From positions 847,484 through 911,483 of the forward strand of contig NZ_JANUGZ010000004.1 in the NCBI RefSeq assembly GCF_024753205.1: 64,000 nucleotides of DNA, read 5' to 3'. The position numbers and the translations under genes are program-made. Origin of the DNA: Massilia aurea. GTDB taxonomy: Bacteria; Pseudomonadota; Gammaproteobacteria; Burkholderiales; Burkholderiaceae_D. Under the pieces are notes generated by a model, which saw only the letters and a program-made list of their open reading frames with translations, did not search any database and was not told where the DNA came from. Below, in pieces: positions 37,586-45,772 of the stretch; position 1 is the first letter of the stretch; the number at the start of each line of letters is the position of its first letter.

Positions 37586-38071
37586 TCAACCCTTGCTGCT
37601 GATCCGCTGCGCATGATCGCGCTCGAGCGCCAGGCGCAGGTCGCGGCGCCCCTTGGCTTCCTCGAAGCGGCGCACTTCATCCGGCGTTGACGGCACCAGC
37701 GGCGGAATCGAGGCCGGCTTTTTGTCGTCGCCCACCGCCACCATCGTGAAGAAGCAGCTGTTCACGTGCCGCACGGCCTTGCTGCGGATGTCTTCGGCGA
37801 TCACCTTGATCCCGATTTCCATCGAGCTGCGGCCGGTAAAGTTCACTGCGGCCAGAAAAGTCACCAGTTCACCAACGTGGATCGGCTGGCGGAAGGTCAC
37901 CTGGTCGACGCTCATCGTCACCACGTAGCGCCCGGCATAGCGGCTGGCGCAGGCATAGGCTGCCTGGTCGAGCAGTTTCAGGATGGTGCCGCCGTGCACA
38001 TTGCCGGAGAAATTGGCCGTGTCGGGCGTCATCAGCACTGTCATGCTGAGCTGGTGGGAGGGCAGGTTCAT
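37586..38071 (-). CDS. Acyl-CoA thioesterase, hotdog fold
   Basis: A 161-residue hotdog-fold enzyme like YciA and other cytosolic acyl-CoA thioesterases. FSGNVHGGTILKLLDQAAY contains the catalytic loop and main helix, and YVVTMSVDQVTFRQPIHVGE the following strand. It hydrolyses acyl-CoA to acid and CoA; chain preference is not readable. The ATG at 38071 gives the standard N-terminus, although an in-frame TTG lies four codons upstream. No ribosome site is obvious. Confidence 0.9.
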   Translation of the reverse strand: MNLPSHQLSMTVLMTPDTANFSGNVHGGTILKLLDQAAYACASRYAGRYVVTMSVDQVTFRQPIHVGELVTFLAAVNFTGRSSMEIGIKVIAEDIRSKAVRHVNSCFFTMVAVGDDKKPASIPPLVPSTPDEVRRFEEAKGRRDLRLALERDHAQRISSKG

Positions 38072-38254
38072 GGTTGCAATCAATACAAGTGGCTAGGCGA
38101 GTGCTGATGTTGCCTCAGAAACTGCTGCGCGGCAAGGTCAGCCGTGGCCGTCGTGATCTGCTGCCCCGGCGACAAAAAGATAGCCCGACAAACGCGCTGA
38201 CCGAAATACCCATAAAATCGTGGCATCACCATGCAAACCCGCTAGGCTCGGCAA

Positions 38255-39196
38255 ATGAACAGCGAACTCCCATACCAAGGTGGATCGGTGCAGTGGCACC
38301 TTGGTCCCGTTATCGATGCATTGCGCACCTCGCGCGAGTCGACCCACAATATCCGGCACCAGGGCCGCGTGCGCGAGCTCCCGTCGCGCGATGTGCTGCG
38401 CCAGATCGTCGATGGCCTGTCGGCCGCGCTGTTCCCCACGCATTACGGGCGCCCCGACCTGAACGACGAGAGCATCGACTACTACGTTGCCGATACGCTC
38501 AACGTCGCGCTCGATCGCCTGGTCGAGCAGGTACGGCGCGCGCTGCGGTTTTCGCCGGCGGCGCCGTCCGAATTGACCGGTGCGGACGCCCAGCGTGAAG
38601 ACCTCGTGCTGGCCGAGCGCGCCCGCGCGATCACGCGCGAGTTCGCGGCCCGCCTGCCTGCCTTGCGCGCGTTGCTGGTGTCGGACGTGCAGGCCGCGCT
38701 CGCGGGCGACCCGGCGGCCACCTCGGTGGCCGAGATCATGCTGTGCTATCCCGGCACCATTGCCATCCTGTACCACCGCATCGCGCATTGCCTGACGCGC
38801 CTGGGCGTGCCGTTCCTGGCGCGCGTGGTGGCCGACATCGGCCACTCGCTCACCGGCATCGACATCCACCCCGGCGCGCAGATCGGCGGCAGTTTCTTCA
38901 TCGACCACGGCACCGGCGTCGTGATCGGCGAAACCGCGATCCTCGGCGAGCGCGTGCGGCTGTACCAGGCGGTCACGCTGGGCGCCAAGCGCTTCCCGGT
39001 CGATGACAGCGGCGCCCTCGTCAAGGGCATTCCACGGCATCCCATCGTCGAGGACGACGTCGTCATCTATGCCGGCGCCACCATCCTGGGCCGAATCACC
39101 ATCGGCGCCGGGTCGACCATCGGCGGTAATGTCTGGCTCACGCAAAGCGTCCCGCCGGGCAGCAATGTGTCGCAAGCGCAGATGCGTAATACCTGA
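38255..39196 (+). CDS. cysE: Serine O-acetyltransferase (EpsC/CysE type)
   Basis: A 313-residue enzyme that acetylates serine with acetyl-CoA for cysteine synthesis. The N-terminal helical domain (to about 190) is long, as in EpsC-type enzymes. The left-handed beta-helix then begins with GIDIHPGAQIGGSFFIDHGT (His and Asp of the active site), followed by GVVIGETAILGERVRLYQ and hexapeptide repeats. It ends before the alpha/beta hydrolase with a 9-bp gap. Feedback inhibition by cysteine is expected for the family but is not visible here. Confidence 0.93.
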   Translation: MNSELPYQGGSVQWHLGPVIDALRTSRESTHNIRHQGRVRELPSRDVLRQIVDGLSAALFPTHYGRPDLNDESIDYYVADTLNVALDRLVEQVRRALRFSPAAPSELTGADAQREDLVLAERARAITREFAARLPALRALLVSDVQAALAGDPAATSVAEIMLCYPGTIAILYHRIAHCLTRLGVPFLARVVADIGHSLTGIDIHPGAQIGGSFFIDHGTGVVIGETAILGERVRLYQAVTLGAKRFPVDDSGALVKGIPRHPIVEDDVVIYAGATILGRITIGAGSTIGGNVWLTQSVPPGSNVSQAQMRNT

Positions 39197-39205
39197 ACAC
39201 CGGCG

Positions 39206-39910
39206 ATGACGATCCTGCTGGTACCCGGCTACATGGCCGATGACACGCTATGGGACGACCTGCGCGCGCCGCTCGCGCCATTCGGTCCGCTCGTTCATGC
39301 CGACCTGCGCCATGACACGTCGCTCGAAGCAATGGCGGCGCGCGTACTGCGCGACGCACCGCCCTCGTTCATCCTCGTCGGCTTTTCGATGGGCGGCTAT
39401 GTCGCGCGCGAGATCGTGCGCCAGGCGCCCGAACGGGTGGAGGCGCTGGCCCTGATCGCCAGCTCGACCCGGCCCGATACCCATGCGGTCAAGCAGGGCA
39501 AGCGCTCGGTGGCGCGCTCGGCGCCGTCGGTGTCGTTCGCGGGCCTGAGCCGCACGGCGATCGCGACATCGCTGCATCCTGCGCGTGCGGGCGACGAGGC
39601 ACTGATCGAGCGTGTACGCCAGATGGGTGTGCGGCTGGGGGCAGAGGCGTTTCGCCACCAGTCGATGGTCGAGCGGCCCGGTGACCTGCATCTGCTGGAC
39701 CAGATCCGGTGCCCGACGCTGATCGTCGCGGCCCGGCACGACCGCTTGCGCAGCCTGGAAGAATCGCAGGAGCTGCATGCAGGGATCGCCGGATCCACGT
39801 TTGCCGTCATCGAGGACAGCGGTCACATGATCCCGATCGAAGCGCCGCAGGTGCTGGCAGAGGTGCTGGTGCCGTGGCTGGAAAGCGTGTCAGCCTTGCG
39901 CGCCGGCTGA
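39206..39910 (+). CDS. Alpha/beta hydrolase
   Basis: A 234-residue protein. The nucleophile elbow is VGFSMGGYVA, the acid is in AARHDRLRS and the histidine in EDSGHMIPIEAP. The N-terminus (LLVPGYMADDTLWDDL) holds the oxyanion region, as in small hydrolases such as BioH-like or aryl esterase types. It lies 9 bp after cysE, suggesting cotranscription, with no clear functional link. Substrate unknown. Confidence 0.86.
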   Translation: MTILLVPGYMADDTLWDDLRAPLAPFGPLVHADLRHDTSLEAMAARVLRDAPPSFILVGFSMGGYVAREIVRQAPERVEALALIASSTRPDTHAVKQGKRSVARSAPSVSFAGLSRTAIATSLHPARAGDEALIERVRQMGVRLGAEAFRHQSMVERPGDLHLLDQIRCPTLIVAARHDRLRSLEESQELHAGIAGSTFAVIEDSGHMIPIEAPQVLAEVLVPWLESVSALRAG

Positions 39911-39914
39911 ACGA

Positions 39915-40829
39915 CTATGCCGCGGCGGGCGTGACTTTCTCGCACCAGCCGTGCAGGCCGCGGATCGCGTCTTCCTTGTGCTTGGCCTCGATCTCGATCC
40001 ATGGCGCTTGCAGGTAAGACGATGGCATCACCGAAATCAGATCCGAGTGCTGGCGGTCGTTGAACCCTTCGCGGCCGTTCGAGATGTGCACCAGCTGGTG
40101 CGCGGGATCGGGCCAGGTGGCGCGGGCCTTGGCCAGCGTCTCGGCCACGCTCGGGTGGTCGTAGCTGTCGAGCTTTTCATGAACGATGTGGTGGTGGGCG
40201 TCGAACACCATCGGCACACCCGCACGCACGCACACGGCGTGGATTTCGTCGGCGCTGTAGGCGTATTCGTCATTCTCCAGACACAGGCGGCTGCGGATCG
40301 CCTCGGGCAATTCGGCGATGCGGGCCACCAGCTGGTCTTCGCGGTCGGATTTGCCGCCGTGGATCTCCAGCAGCGCCCAGGGCGAGCGCGGTTGCTCCAG
40401 CAAATCCATGATGTCGGCGTGCATCTGCAGGATCTTGACGCTGTTGGCGACGACGTTCTCCGAGTCCGAGCTCAGTACCACGAACTGGTCGGGGTGCATC
40501 ACGAGCCGGATCCCGCGTTCGGTCGCGCGCCGGCCCGAGCGGCCCAGCGTTTCCTTGAATTTTTCCAGAATCGCCAGGCCGAACGGCTCGTCGGCGAAGG
40601 GGAAGATCGACGACGGCATCCGGTACAGCTTGATGCCTTCGCGCTCGCAGTAGCGCAGGGCGTTGTCGAGCGTCTGGATATTGTCGCGGTAGATGTCTTC
40701 CAGCGCGCGCTGCTGGCCTTCTTCGGACAGGTCGAGCAGGCGCTTGCGCGTGATCGTGCGATACCGCACCTCTTTCGAGACGGTGATGCAGACAAGGCCG
40801 AGGTGTGGTTGGGTGGCGATCAGGGTCAT
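39915..40829 (-). CDS. uvsE: UV damage endonuclease UvsE
   Basis: A 304-residue TIM-barrel repair enzyme that nicks DNA 5' to UV photoproducts and other lesions. Family motifs are visible: the N-terminal HLGLVCITVSKEVRYRT, YRMPSSIFPFADEP, RLVMHPDQFVVLSS, ALLEIHGGK, RLCLENDEYAYS, PMVFDAHHHIVHE and QLVHISNGREGFNDRQHSD, which supply His and acidic metal ligands. The ATG at 40829 gives the standard start. An open frame extending further upstream is the wrong register of the next gene. Confidence 0.93.
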   Translation of the reverse strand: MTLIATQPHLGLVCITVSKEVRYRTITRKRLLDLSEEGQQRALEDIYRDNIQTLDNALRYCEREGIKLYRMPSSIFPFADEPFGLAILEKFKETLGRSGRRATERGIRLVMHPDQFVVLSSDSENVVANSVKILQMHADIMDLLEQPRSPWALLEIHGGKSDREDQLVARIAELPEAIRSRLCLENDEYAYSADEIHAVCVRAGVPMVFDAHHHIVHEKLDSYDHPSVAETLAKARATWPDPAHQLVHISNGREGFNDRQHSDLISVMPSSYLQAPWIEIEAKHKEDAIRGLHGWCEKVTPAAA

Positions 40830-40923
40830 GGTGCAGGCAAGTCTAGCCGAAGCAGCGTTGACGAAGAGCGCGCCTGGGGTTGGAACCAGGGTCGAAAGCG
40901 GGGCAGGGCGAGTTACTGGCACC

Positions 40924-41781
40924 TTACCGCGGCGTGCCGAACACCTGGGTCCAGTAGATAATGCCCGCCTGTCGGTCGGCCGTGACGCCGTAGGCCGCGC
41001 CCATCTCGGTGAAGTCCGCTTGCATGATGTTGGCGCAGTGGCCCGGGCTGTCGATCCAGCCGTCGACCGCTTCCTGCGGCGAGTGCTGGCCGAAGGCGAT
41101 GTTTTCACCCAACCGGTGCCAGCGGTATCCGGCGCGCGTGGCGCGATCGGCCGGGTCGCTGCCGTCCTGTGCATAGTGGTTGAAGTAGCGGCGGGTGGCC
41201 ATGTCGTGGCTGTGGGCCAGCGCGGCCTCGCCCAGCACCGCGTTCCATTGCAAGGGCGGCGCCGCCGCAAATGCGCGGTCGCCGCACATGCGTGCGCTGG
41301 CGCGTGCAAGATTGACCGCTTCGAGGATCGCGCGGCCGGCGTCACGCCAGTCCGGGTAAGTAGTCGAGGGTAGGGGCGGCGCCGGGCGGGCCAGCACGAC
41401 GGTCCAGGTTGCGCCTTCGCGGTAGCTGCCCACGGCCAAGAATTGTTCGCTGCGCAGCACCTTGCAGTACTTCTGCTGCAGCACCTTCATGGCGGCCACG
41501 GCATCTTCCGGACCGGTGACGTCGACGGAATCCGCGTTATCGGCGGCGTAACCGGCCTGCGCCAGGGCCGATTCAATGAAGGTCCCGAAGCCAATCCGGA
41601 TCTGCGCCAGGGCCGGCTCGGCGACCAGCGGCGTCACGGGCGCGACCGGTGCGCCGTCGCAGTCAGCCGGTTTGGCGCGATAGGCATTGATCAGTGCTGC
41701 CAGCGGATCGGCAGCAAGCGACTGGGCCCAGGCTGGCGCGATCGATGTCAGCAGGCCGAGCCCGAAGAGGGCAGCGCGCAT
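40924..41781 (-). CDS. Secreted CAP-domain (SCP-like) protein
   Basis: A 285-residue exported protein (signal MRAALFGLGLLTSIAPAWA). The C-terminal half is a CAP domain: WNAVLGEAALAHSHDMATRR, NHYAQDGSDPADRATRAGY, ENIAFGQHSPQEAVDGWIDS and PGHCANIMQADFTEMG contain the His and Glu pocket residues. CAP proteins occur widely in secreted bacterial proteins with no single function. The ATG at 41781 has GGTGAAG upstream; a GTG at 41796 would add five residues. It follows the lipocalin gene closely. Confidence 0.87.
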   Translation of the reverse strand: MRAALFGLGLLTSIAPAWAQSLAADPLAALINAYRAKPADCDGAPVAPVTPLVAEPALAQIRIGFGTFIESALAQAGYAADNADSVDVTGPEDAVAAMKVLQQKYCKVLRSEQFLAVGSYREGATWTVVLARPAPPLPSTTYPDWRDAGRAILEAVNLARASARMCGDRAFAAAPPLQWNAVLGEAALAHSHDMATRRYFNHYAQDGSDPADRATRAGYRWHRLGENIAFGQHSPQEAVDGWIDSPGHCANIMQADFTEMGAAYGVTADRQAGIIYWTQVFGTPR

Positions 41782-41803
41782 GACTGATCGCTTCACCGGC
41801 CGG

Positions 41804-42388
41804 TCACTGCCCGGCTTGCGACGCCAGCGTGTGCGGCGTGAGCACGAGTTTCGAGGTGTCGAGGCCCTGGGCCTTCAGTCGTGCCAGCAAGGCGTTGTAT
41901 TCGGCCGCGGGGACCTGCGGTGTACGCGACAGGATCCACAGGTACTCGCGCTTGGGTTCGCTCACGGCGGAGAGCTGGTACTTGTTGTCCAGATCGATCA
42001 CCCAGTAATCGCCCCACACCATCGGGATGAAGGACAGGATGGCCGGTGCAAAGCGCACCTCAAGCTTGGGCGACGTGGCCGCGCCCGGCTGGCGCGCGAC
42101 GCCTTCGGCGGTATCGACCTTGCCGTCGGCAGTGCGGCAGCGGTTGATCACCTTGACCCGGCCGTCCTTGTCGAGGTTGTAGGTTGCGCTGGTGTCGCCC
42201 ACGCATTTCTTCTGAAACTCGTTCGGGAACTTGGCGATTTCGTACCAGACGCCCATATAGCGGGGCACCGCGAGCGATTCGATCGGCTGCAATGGCTTGG
42301 CGGCGTCAGCAGCCAATGCCGACCCGGCGCAGAGGCCAGACAGGGCGAGCGTGGCGCACGCGGCAAGGAACGATGGCTTGGCAAACAT
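41804..42388 (-). CDS. blc: Lipocalin family protein (Blc-like), exported
   Basis: A 194-residue protein with a signal peptide ending near GSALAAD and the bacterial lipocalin motif YMGVWYEIAKFPNEFQKKCV, followed by ATYNLDKDGRVKVINRC and WGDYWVIDLDNKYQLSAVS. Two Cys are placed for the conserved disulfide. Unlike E. coli Blc it has no clear lipobox, so it is probably soluble in the periplasm. Blc-type proteins bind lysophospholipids or fatty acids. AGAGG precedes the ATG. Confidence 0.9.
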   Translation of the reverse strand: MFAKPSFLAACATLALSGLCAGSALAADAAKPLQPIESLAVPRYMGVWYEIAKFPNEFQKKCVGDTSATYNLDKDGRVKVINRCRTADGKVDTAEGVARQPGAATSPKLEVRFAPAILSFIPMVWGDYWVIDLDNKYQLSAVSEPKREYLWILSRTPQVPAAEYNALLARLKAQGLDTSKLVLTPHTLASQAGQ

Positions 42389-42468
42389 GGGAACCTCTTG
42401 TGATCTTCAAGGTTCACAGAATAATGACAAAACCGCCATGATGTCGCATGGTTTACAGCACCACGCCA

Positions 42469-42810
42469 TCACACCTTGCGCACGAACTCCGTCTTCAGGC
42501 TCATGGCGCCGAAGCCATCGATCTTGCAATCGATGTCGTGGTCGGCGTCGACCAGGCGGATGTTCTTGACCTTGGTGCCCTGCTTGATCACGCCGCCCGA
42601 GCCTTTTGGCTTGAGGTCCTTGATCACGGTGACGGTGTCGCCGTCCTGCAGGATGTTGCCCGACGCATCTTTGTAGACGCGCGCGGTCTCGGCGGTAGCA
42701 GCACCCGCGATCGGCCACTCGTGCGCGCATTCCGGGCAGACGTACTGACCGGCGCCGTCGTCATAGGTGTAGGCCGATTGGCAGAGGGGGCAGGGCGGAA
42801 GGGTATGCAT
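42469..42810 (-). CDS. yjdM: PhnA/YjdM family zinc-ribbon protein
   Basis: A 113-residue protein with a zinc ribbon at the start ([20 protein letters not shown], then CAHEW) and a C-terminal PhnA domain ([22 protein letters not shown], then [20 protein letters not shown]). Despite the historic name, the E. coli homologue is not needed for phosphonate use. The ATG at 42810 puts the ribbon at the N-terminus; upstream open frame crosses the tRNA gene and is not coding. Confidence 0.92.
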   Translation of the reverse strand: MHTLPPCPLCQSAYTYDDGAGQYVCPECAHEWPIAGAATAETARVYKDASGNILQDGDTVTVIKDLKPKGSGGVIKQGTKVKNIRLVDADHDIDCKIDGFGAMSLKTEFVRKV

Positions 42811-42830
42811 GAGTGGCCTTGGAATGCAAA

Positions 42831-42852
42831 AACGCCACTCGGTGGTGGCGTT
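42831..42852. terminator. Terminator between tRNA-Phe and yjdM
   Basis: AACGCCAC and GTGGCGTT around a 6-base loop with T-runs on both sides, so it can end transcription in both directions. On the minus strand it follows the tRNA-Phe. Confidence 0.85.
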
Positions 42853-42873
42853 TTTTGCGTGTTGCTGAATTCT

Positions 42874-42949
42874 TGGTGGCCCGGGGCGGAATCGAACCAC
42901 CGACACAAGGATTTTCAATCCTCTGCTCTACCAACTGAGCTACCAGGCC
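42874..42949 (-). tRNA. tRNA-Phe (GAA), second copy
   Basis: Identical over 76 nt to the copy at 37452-37527, with encoded CCA and anticodon GAA in an ATTGAAAAT loop. Its downstream hairpin differs in sequence but not in layout. Confidence 0.97.
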
Positions 42950-43123
42950 AAGAGAGGCACGATTATAGCGATCGATTTTCAGTTGCGCAAGTGCTCTTGC
43001 GCGCGCGGCCGCGCAAACGTGGTCTGTGCGTGGCTGTCGGGCTCATCGGCCTGTCCCGCTCACCTGCACCGGCGTGAACCCGCCGCCCGGCCCCCGGCAC
43101 CGGCATATCGCTATAATGCCTCC

Positions 43124-44353
43124 ATGACCACGCCCACGACCTCCACCATCCGGACCGACGTCTGCATCGTCGGCAATGGCGCCATCGCCAAGACGGCAGC
43201 CCTCGGCTTCGCCCAGGCGGGCCACAGCGTGACGCTGCTGGCGCCGTCGGCCCGGCAAGCGCCAGCTGCAGCGACTACGCCGGCGGTCGAGCGACCGTGG
43301 GACGTGCGCGTGTATGCGCTCAACCATACGGCGCATGACCTGCTGGACTCACTGAAGGTATGGGATGCCCTTGACATGGCGCGCATTGCGCCGGTCGATG
43401 CGATGGACGTGCACGGCGACGGCGCCGATGGCGGCAGCCTGGGCTTCGATGCCTTCGGCGCCCGTGTCGGCACGCTCGCATGGATCGTCGAAGACCAGAA
43501 CCTGAACGGCGCGCTCGATGCCGCGCTCCGCTTCGCGCACAATGTGCAGCGCGTGGAGGGGCGCGCCTGCGAACTGACCTGCAGCGACAGCGGCGCCGCC
43601 GTGCGCCTCGAAGACGGCCGCCGTGTCGAGTGCGCGCTGCTGGTCGGCGCGGACGGGCGCGAATCGTGGGTGCGCGGGCAGTGCGATATCGGCGTCGACT
43701 ACCGCATGTATCACCAGAGCGCCATCGTCACCAACTTCGCCTGCGACAAGCCGCACCATGGCGTCGCGCACCAGTGGTTCACCGGCTCGGACGGCATCAT
43801 CGCGCTGCTGCCGCTGCCGGGCAACCGCGTCTCGCTCGTGTGGTCGGCGCCGGAAACCCTGGCCGCCACGCTGATGGAAGAGTCGCTGGGCGAGCTGGCG
43901 ATCCGGCTTGGCGAATACGCCGACGACAAACTGGGTACGCTGCGTCCATTGCAACCCGATGCGGTGGCCGCCGTGCCGCTGGCGCTGATCAAGCCGCATG
44001 CGATGGTGGCGCCGCACGTGGCGCTGGTGGGCGACGCGGCGCATGCCGTGCATCCGCTGGCCGGCCATGGGATGAACCTGGGGTTTGGCGACATCGTCGA
44101 CCTGCTGGCCATCGTGCGTGACCGCGAAGAGCGGCGCGCCATCGGCGACGAGCGGGTGCTGGCGCGCTATGCCCGCAAGCGCAAGGAAGAGGTGCTGCTG
44201 ATGCAACTGGCCACCGATGGACTCGAACGCCTGTTCGGCGCGAACCTGGAACCGCTGCGCGTGGTCCGGAATATCGGCCTGAACCTGCTCAATAACATGC
44301 CGGCACTGAAGCGGCGCCTGATGGCCCATGCCATGGGCAAGTCATCAATCTGA
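43124..44353 (+). CDS. FAD-dependent hydroxylase of the UbiH/UbiF/Coq6 family
   Basis: A 409-residue flavoprotein. The N-terminal FAD loop is CIVGNGAIAKTAALGFAQAG, with the third Gly replaced by Ala-containing sequence. LLVGADGRESWVRG is the conserved DG motif, and ALVGDAAHAVHPLAGHGMNL is the GD motif that binds the FAD ribose. It probably hydroxylates the ring in ubiquinone synthesis; which position cannot be decided here. The ATG at 43124 follows TATAAT by only six bases, though no -35 element is present. The dsbC gene follows after 25 bp. Confidence 0.88.
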   Translation: MTTPTTSTIRTDVCIVGNGAIAKTAALGFAQAGHSVTLLAPSARQAPAAATTPAVERPWDVRVYALNHTAHDLLDSLKVWDALDMARIAPVDAMDVHGDGADGGSLGFDAFGARVGTLAWIVEDQNLNGALDAALRFAHNVQRVEGRACELTCSDSGAAVRLEDGRRVECALLVGADGRESWVRGQCDIGVDYRMYHQSAIVTNFACDKPHHGVAHQWFTGSDGIIALLPLPGNRVSLVWSAPETLAATLMEESLGELAIRLGEYADDKLGTLRPLQPDAVAAVPLALIKPHAMVAPHVALVGDAAHAVHPLAGHGMNLGFGDIVDLLAIVRDREERRAIGDERVLARYARKRKEEVLLMQLATDGLERLFGANLEPLRVVRNIGLNLLNNMPALKRRLMAHAMGKSSI

Positions 44354-44378
44354 GAAATACACGCTGAGGAATACAAGC

Positions 44379-45113
44379 ATGCTTAAAATGAAGATCGCCG
44401 TCCTGCTGGCGACTGGCCTTCTCGCATCGTGCGTCGATGCGCAGACCAACGTCGAATCGACCATCAAGAAGGCGCTCGAGCCACGCCTGAGCGGCGCGAA
44501 GATCGAGTCGGTCAAGGAAACCCCGTATTCGGGCCTGTACGAAGTGCGCGTCGCAGGCGACATCCTGTACACCGACAAGAAGGGCGAGTACCTCGTCATC
44601 GGCCAGGTCTACGACGTGAAAAGCTCGCGCAACCTGACGCGCGAACGCATCGATGAAGTCAACAAGATCAAGTTCTCCGATCTGCCGCTCGAGATGGCGC
44701 TCAAGCAGGTCAAGGGCAACGGCAAGCGCGTGATCGCGGTGTTCGAGGATCCGAACTGCGGCTACTGCAAGCGCCTGCGTCAGACCACGCTCAAGGAGAT
44801 CGACAACGTCACGATCTACACCTTCATGTACAACATCCTGTCAGAGGATTCGTCGGTAAAGTCGAAGAACATCTGGTGCGCGTCCGATCGCAACAAGGCC
44901 TGGGATGACTGGATGATCGCCGGCAAGGTGCCGCCAACCACGCCGGCCGCGTGCGAATCACCGAACGAGAAGGTTCTCGCGCTGGGCCAGAAGCTGCGCA
45001 TTACGGGCACGCCGGCGATCTTCTTCGCCGACGGCTCGCGCATCCCGGGCGCGATCGACCTCAAGGCGCTCGAAGGCAAGTTCGATTCGCTCGAAGGCAA
45101 GGCCGGGAAGTAA
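44379..45113 (+). CDS. dsbC: Thiol:disulfide interchange protein DsbC
   Basis: A 244-residue periplasmic disulfide isomerase. A signal peptide (MLKMKIAVLLATGLLASCVDA) is followed by a DsbC dimerisation domain (IKKALEPRLSGAKIESVKET) and a thioredoxin domain with CGYC (127-130), and TGTPAIFF supplies the cis-Pro loop. Cys18 in the signal may be a lipobox (LLASC), so lipid attachment is possible. GAGGA before the ATG at 44379 sets the start. It probably shares a transcript with the upstream hydroxylase. Confidence 0.94.
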   Translation: MLKMKIAVLLATGLLASCVDAQTNVESTIKKALEPRLSGAKIESVKETPYSGLYEVRVAGDILYTDKKGEYLVIGQVYDVKSSRNLTRERIDEVNKIKFSDLPLEMALKQVKGNGKRVIAVFEDPNCGYCKRLRQTTLKEIDNVTIYTFMYNILSEDSSVKSKNIWCASDRNKAWDDWMIAGKVPPTTPAACESPNEKVLALGQKLRITGTPAIFFADGSRIPGAIDLKALEGKFDSLEGKAGK

Positions 45114-45118
45114 CCGGC

Positions 45119-45721
45119 GTGCCGCCGCGCGAGGACATCACGCTCACCGGCATCCTGCTGGCCGCAGGGCGCGGCCGGCGTTTCGATCCGGCCGGTGTGC
45201 AGAACAAGCTGCTCCAGCGCCTGCCGGGCGGCGAGTTCGTCGTCGTGGCCAGTGCGCGCAAGCTGCTGGCGGTGCTGCCGCACGTGGTGGCGGTGGTGCC
45301 ACCAAGCGATGGTGGCGTGGCCGATGCGCTGCGCGCGCTCGGTTGCACCGTCACCGTGTGCCCGGACGCCGACAGCGGCATGGGCCTGTCGCTGGCGCAT
45401 GCGATTCGCCATGCGCCGCTCCATACGCATGGTGCCAACGGCTGGCTGGTGGCGCTGGGTGACATGCCGTTCGTGGCCGAAGCGACGCTGCAGGCGCTGG
45501 TGCGCGCGATTGGCGACGGTGCCGGGATTGCGGCGCCGCTGTTCGATGGCCGCCGCGGCAATCCGGTTGCGTTTGGCGCCGTCCACCACGCCGCCTTGCT
45601 GGCGCTGGACGGCGACCAGGGCGCGCGGCGCCTGCTCGCGAGCAGGCCGGTGACCACAGTCGCCGTGCCCGACCCCGGCATCCTTCGCGACATCGATACA
45701 CAGGGCGATCTGCCAGCCTGA
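45119..45721 (+). CDS. MobA-like NTP transferase (molybdenum cofactor nucleotidyltransferase type)
   Basis: A 200-residue nucleotidyltransferase. The N-terminal ILLAAGRGRRFDPAG is the nucleotide-binding loop, GWLVALGDMPFVAEATLQAL has the metal-binding Asp, and RRGNPVAFGAVHHAALLAL is typical of the MocA/MobA-like group. That group adds CMP or GMP to molybdopterin in xanthine dehydrogenase-type systems. It starts at a GTG (45119) with GGAAG at good spacing, five bases after dsbC. No xdh or cox genes are in the window. Confidence 0.85.
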   Translation: MPPREDITLTGILLAAGRGRRFDPAGVQNKLLQRLPGGEFVVVASARKLLAVLPHVVAVVPPSDGGVADALRALGCTVTVCPDADSGMGLSLAHAIRHAPLHTHGANGWLVALGDMPFVAEATLQALVRAIGDGAGIAAPLFDGRRGNPVAFGAVHHAALLALDGDQGARRLLASRPVTTVAVPDPGILRDIDTQGDLPA

Positions 45722-45772
45722 ATCCGCTTACACTACTGTCCATACGGCGCGACCCGAGACCAACCCCAGATC

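Noticed and set aside
43112..43117. TATAAT as a promoter for the UbiH-like gene
   Set aside because: No -35 element at the right distance, and it would leave almost no leader before the ATG.
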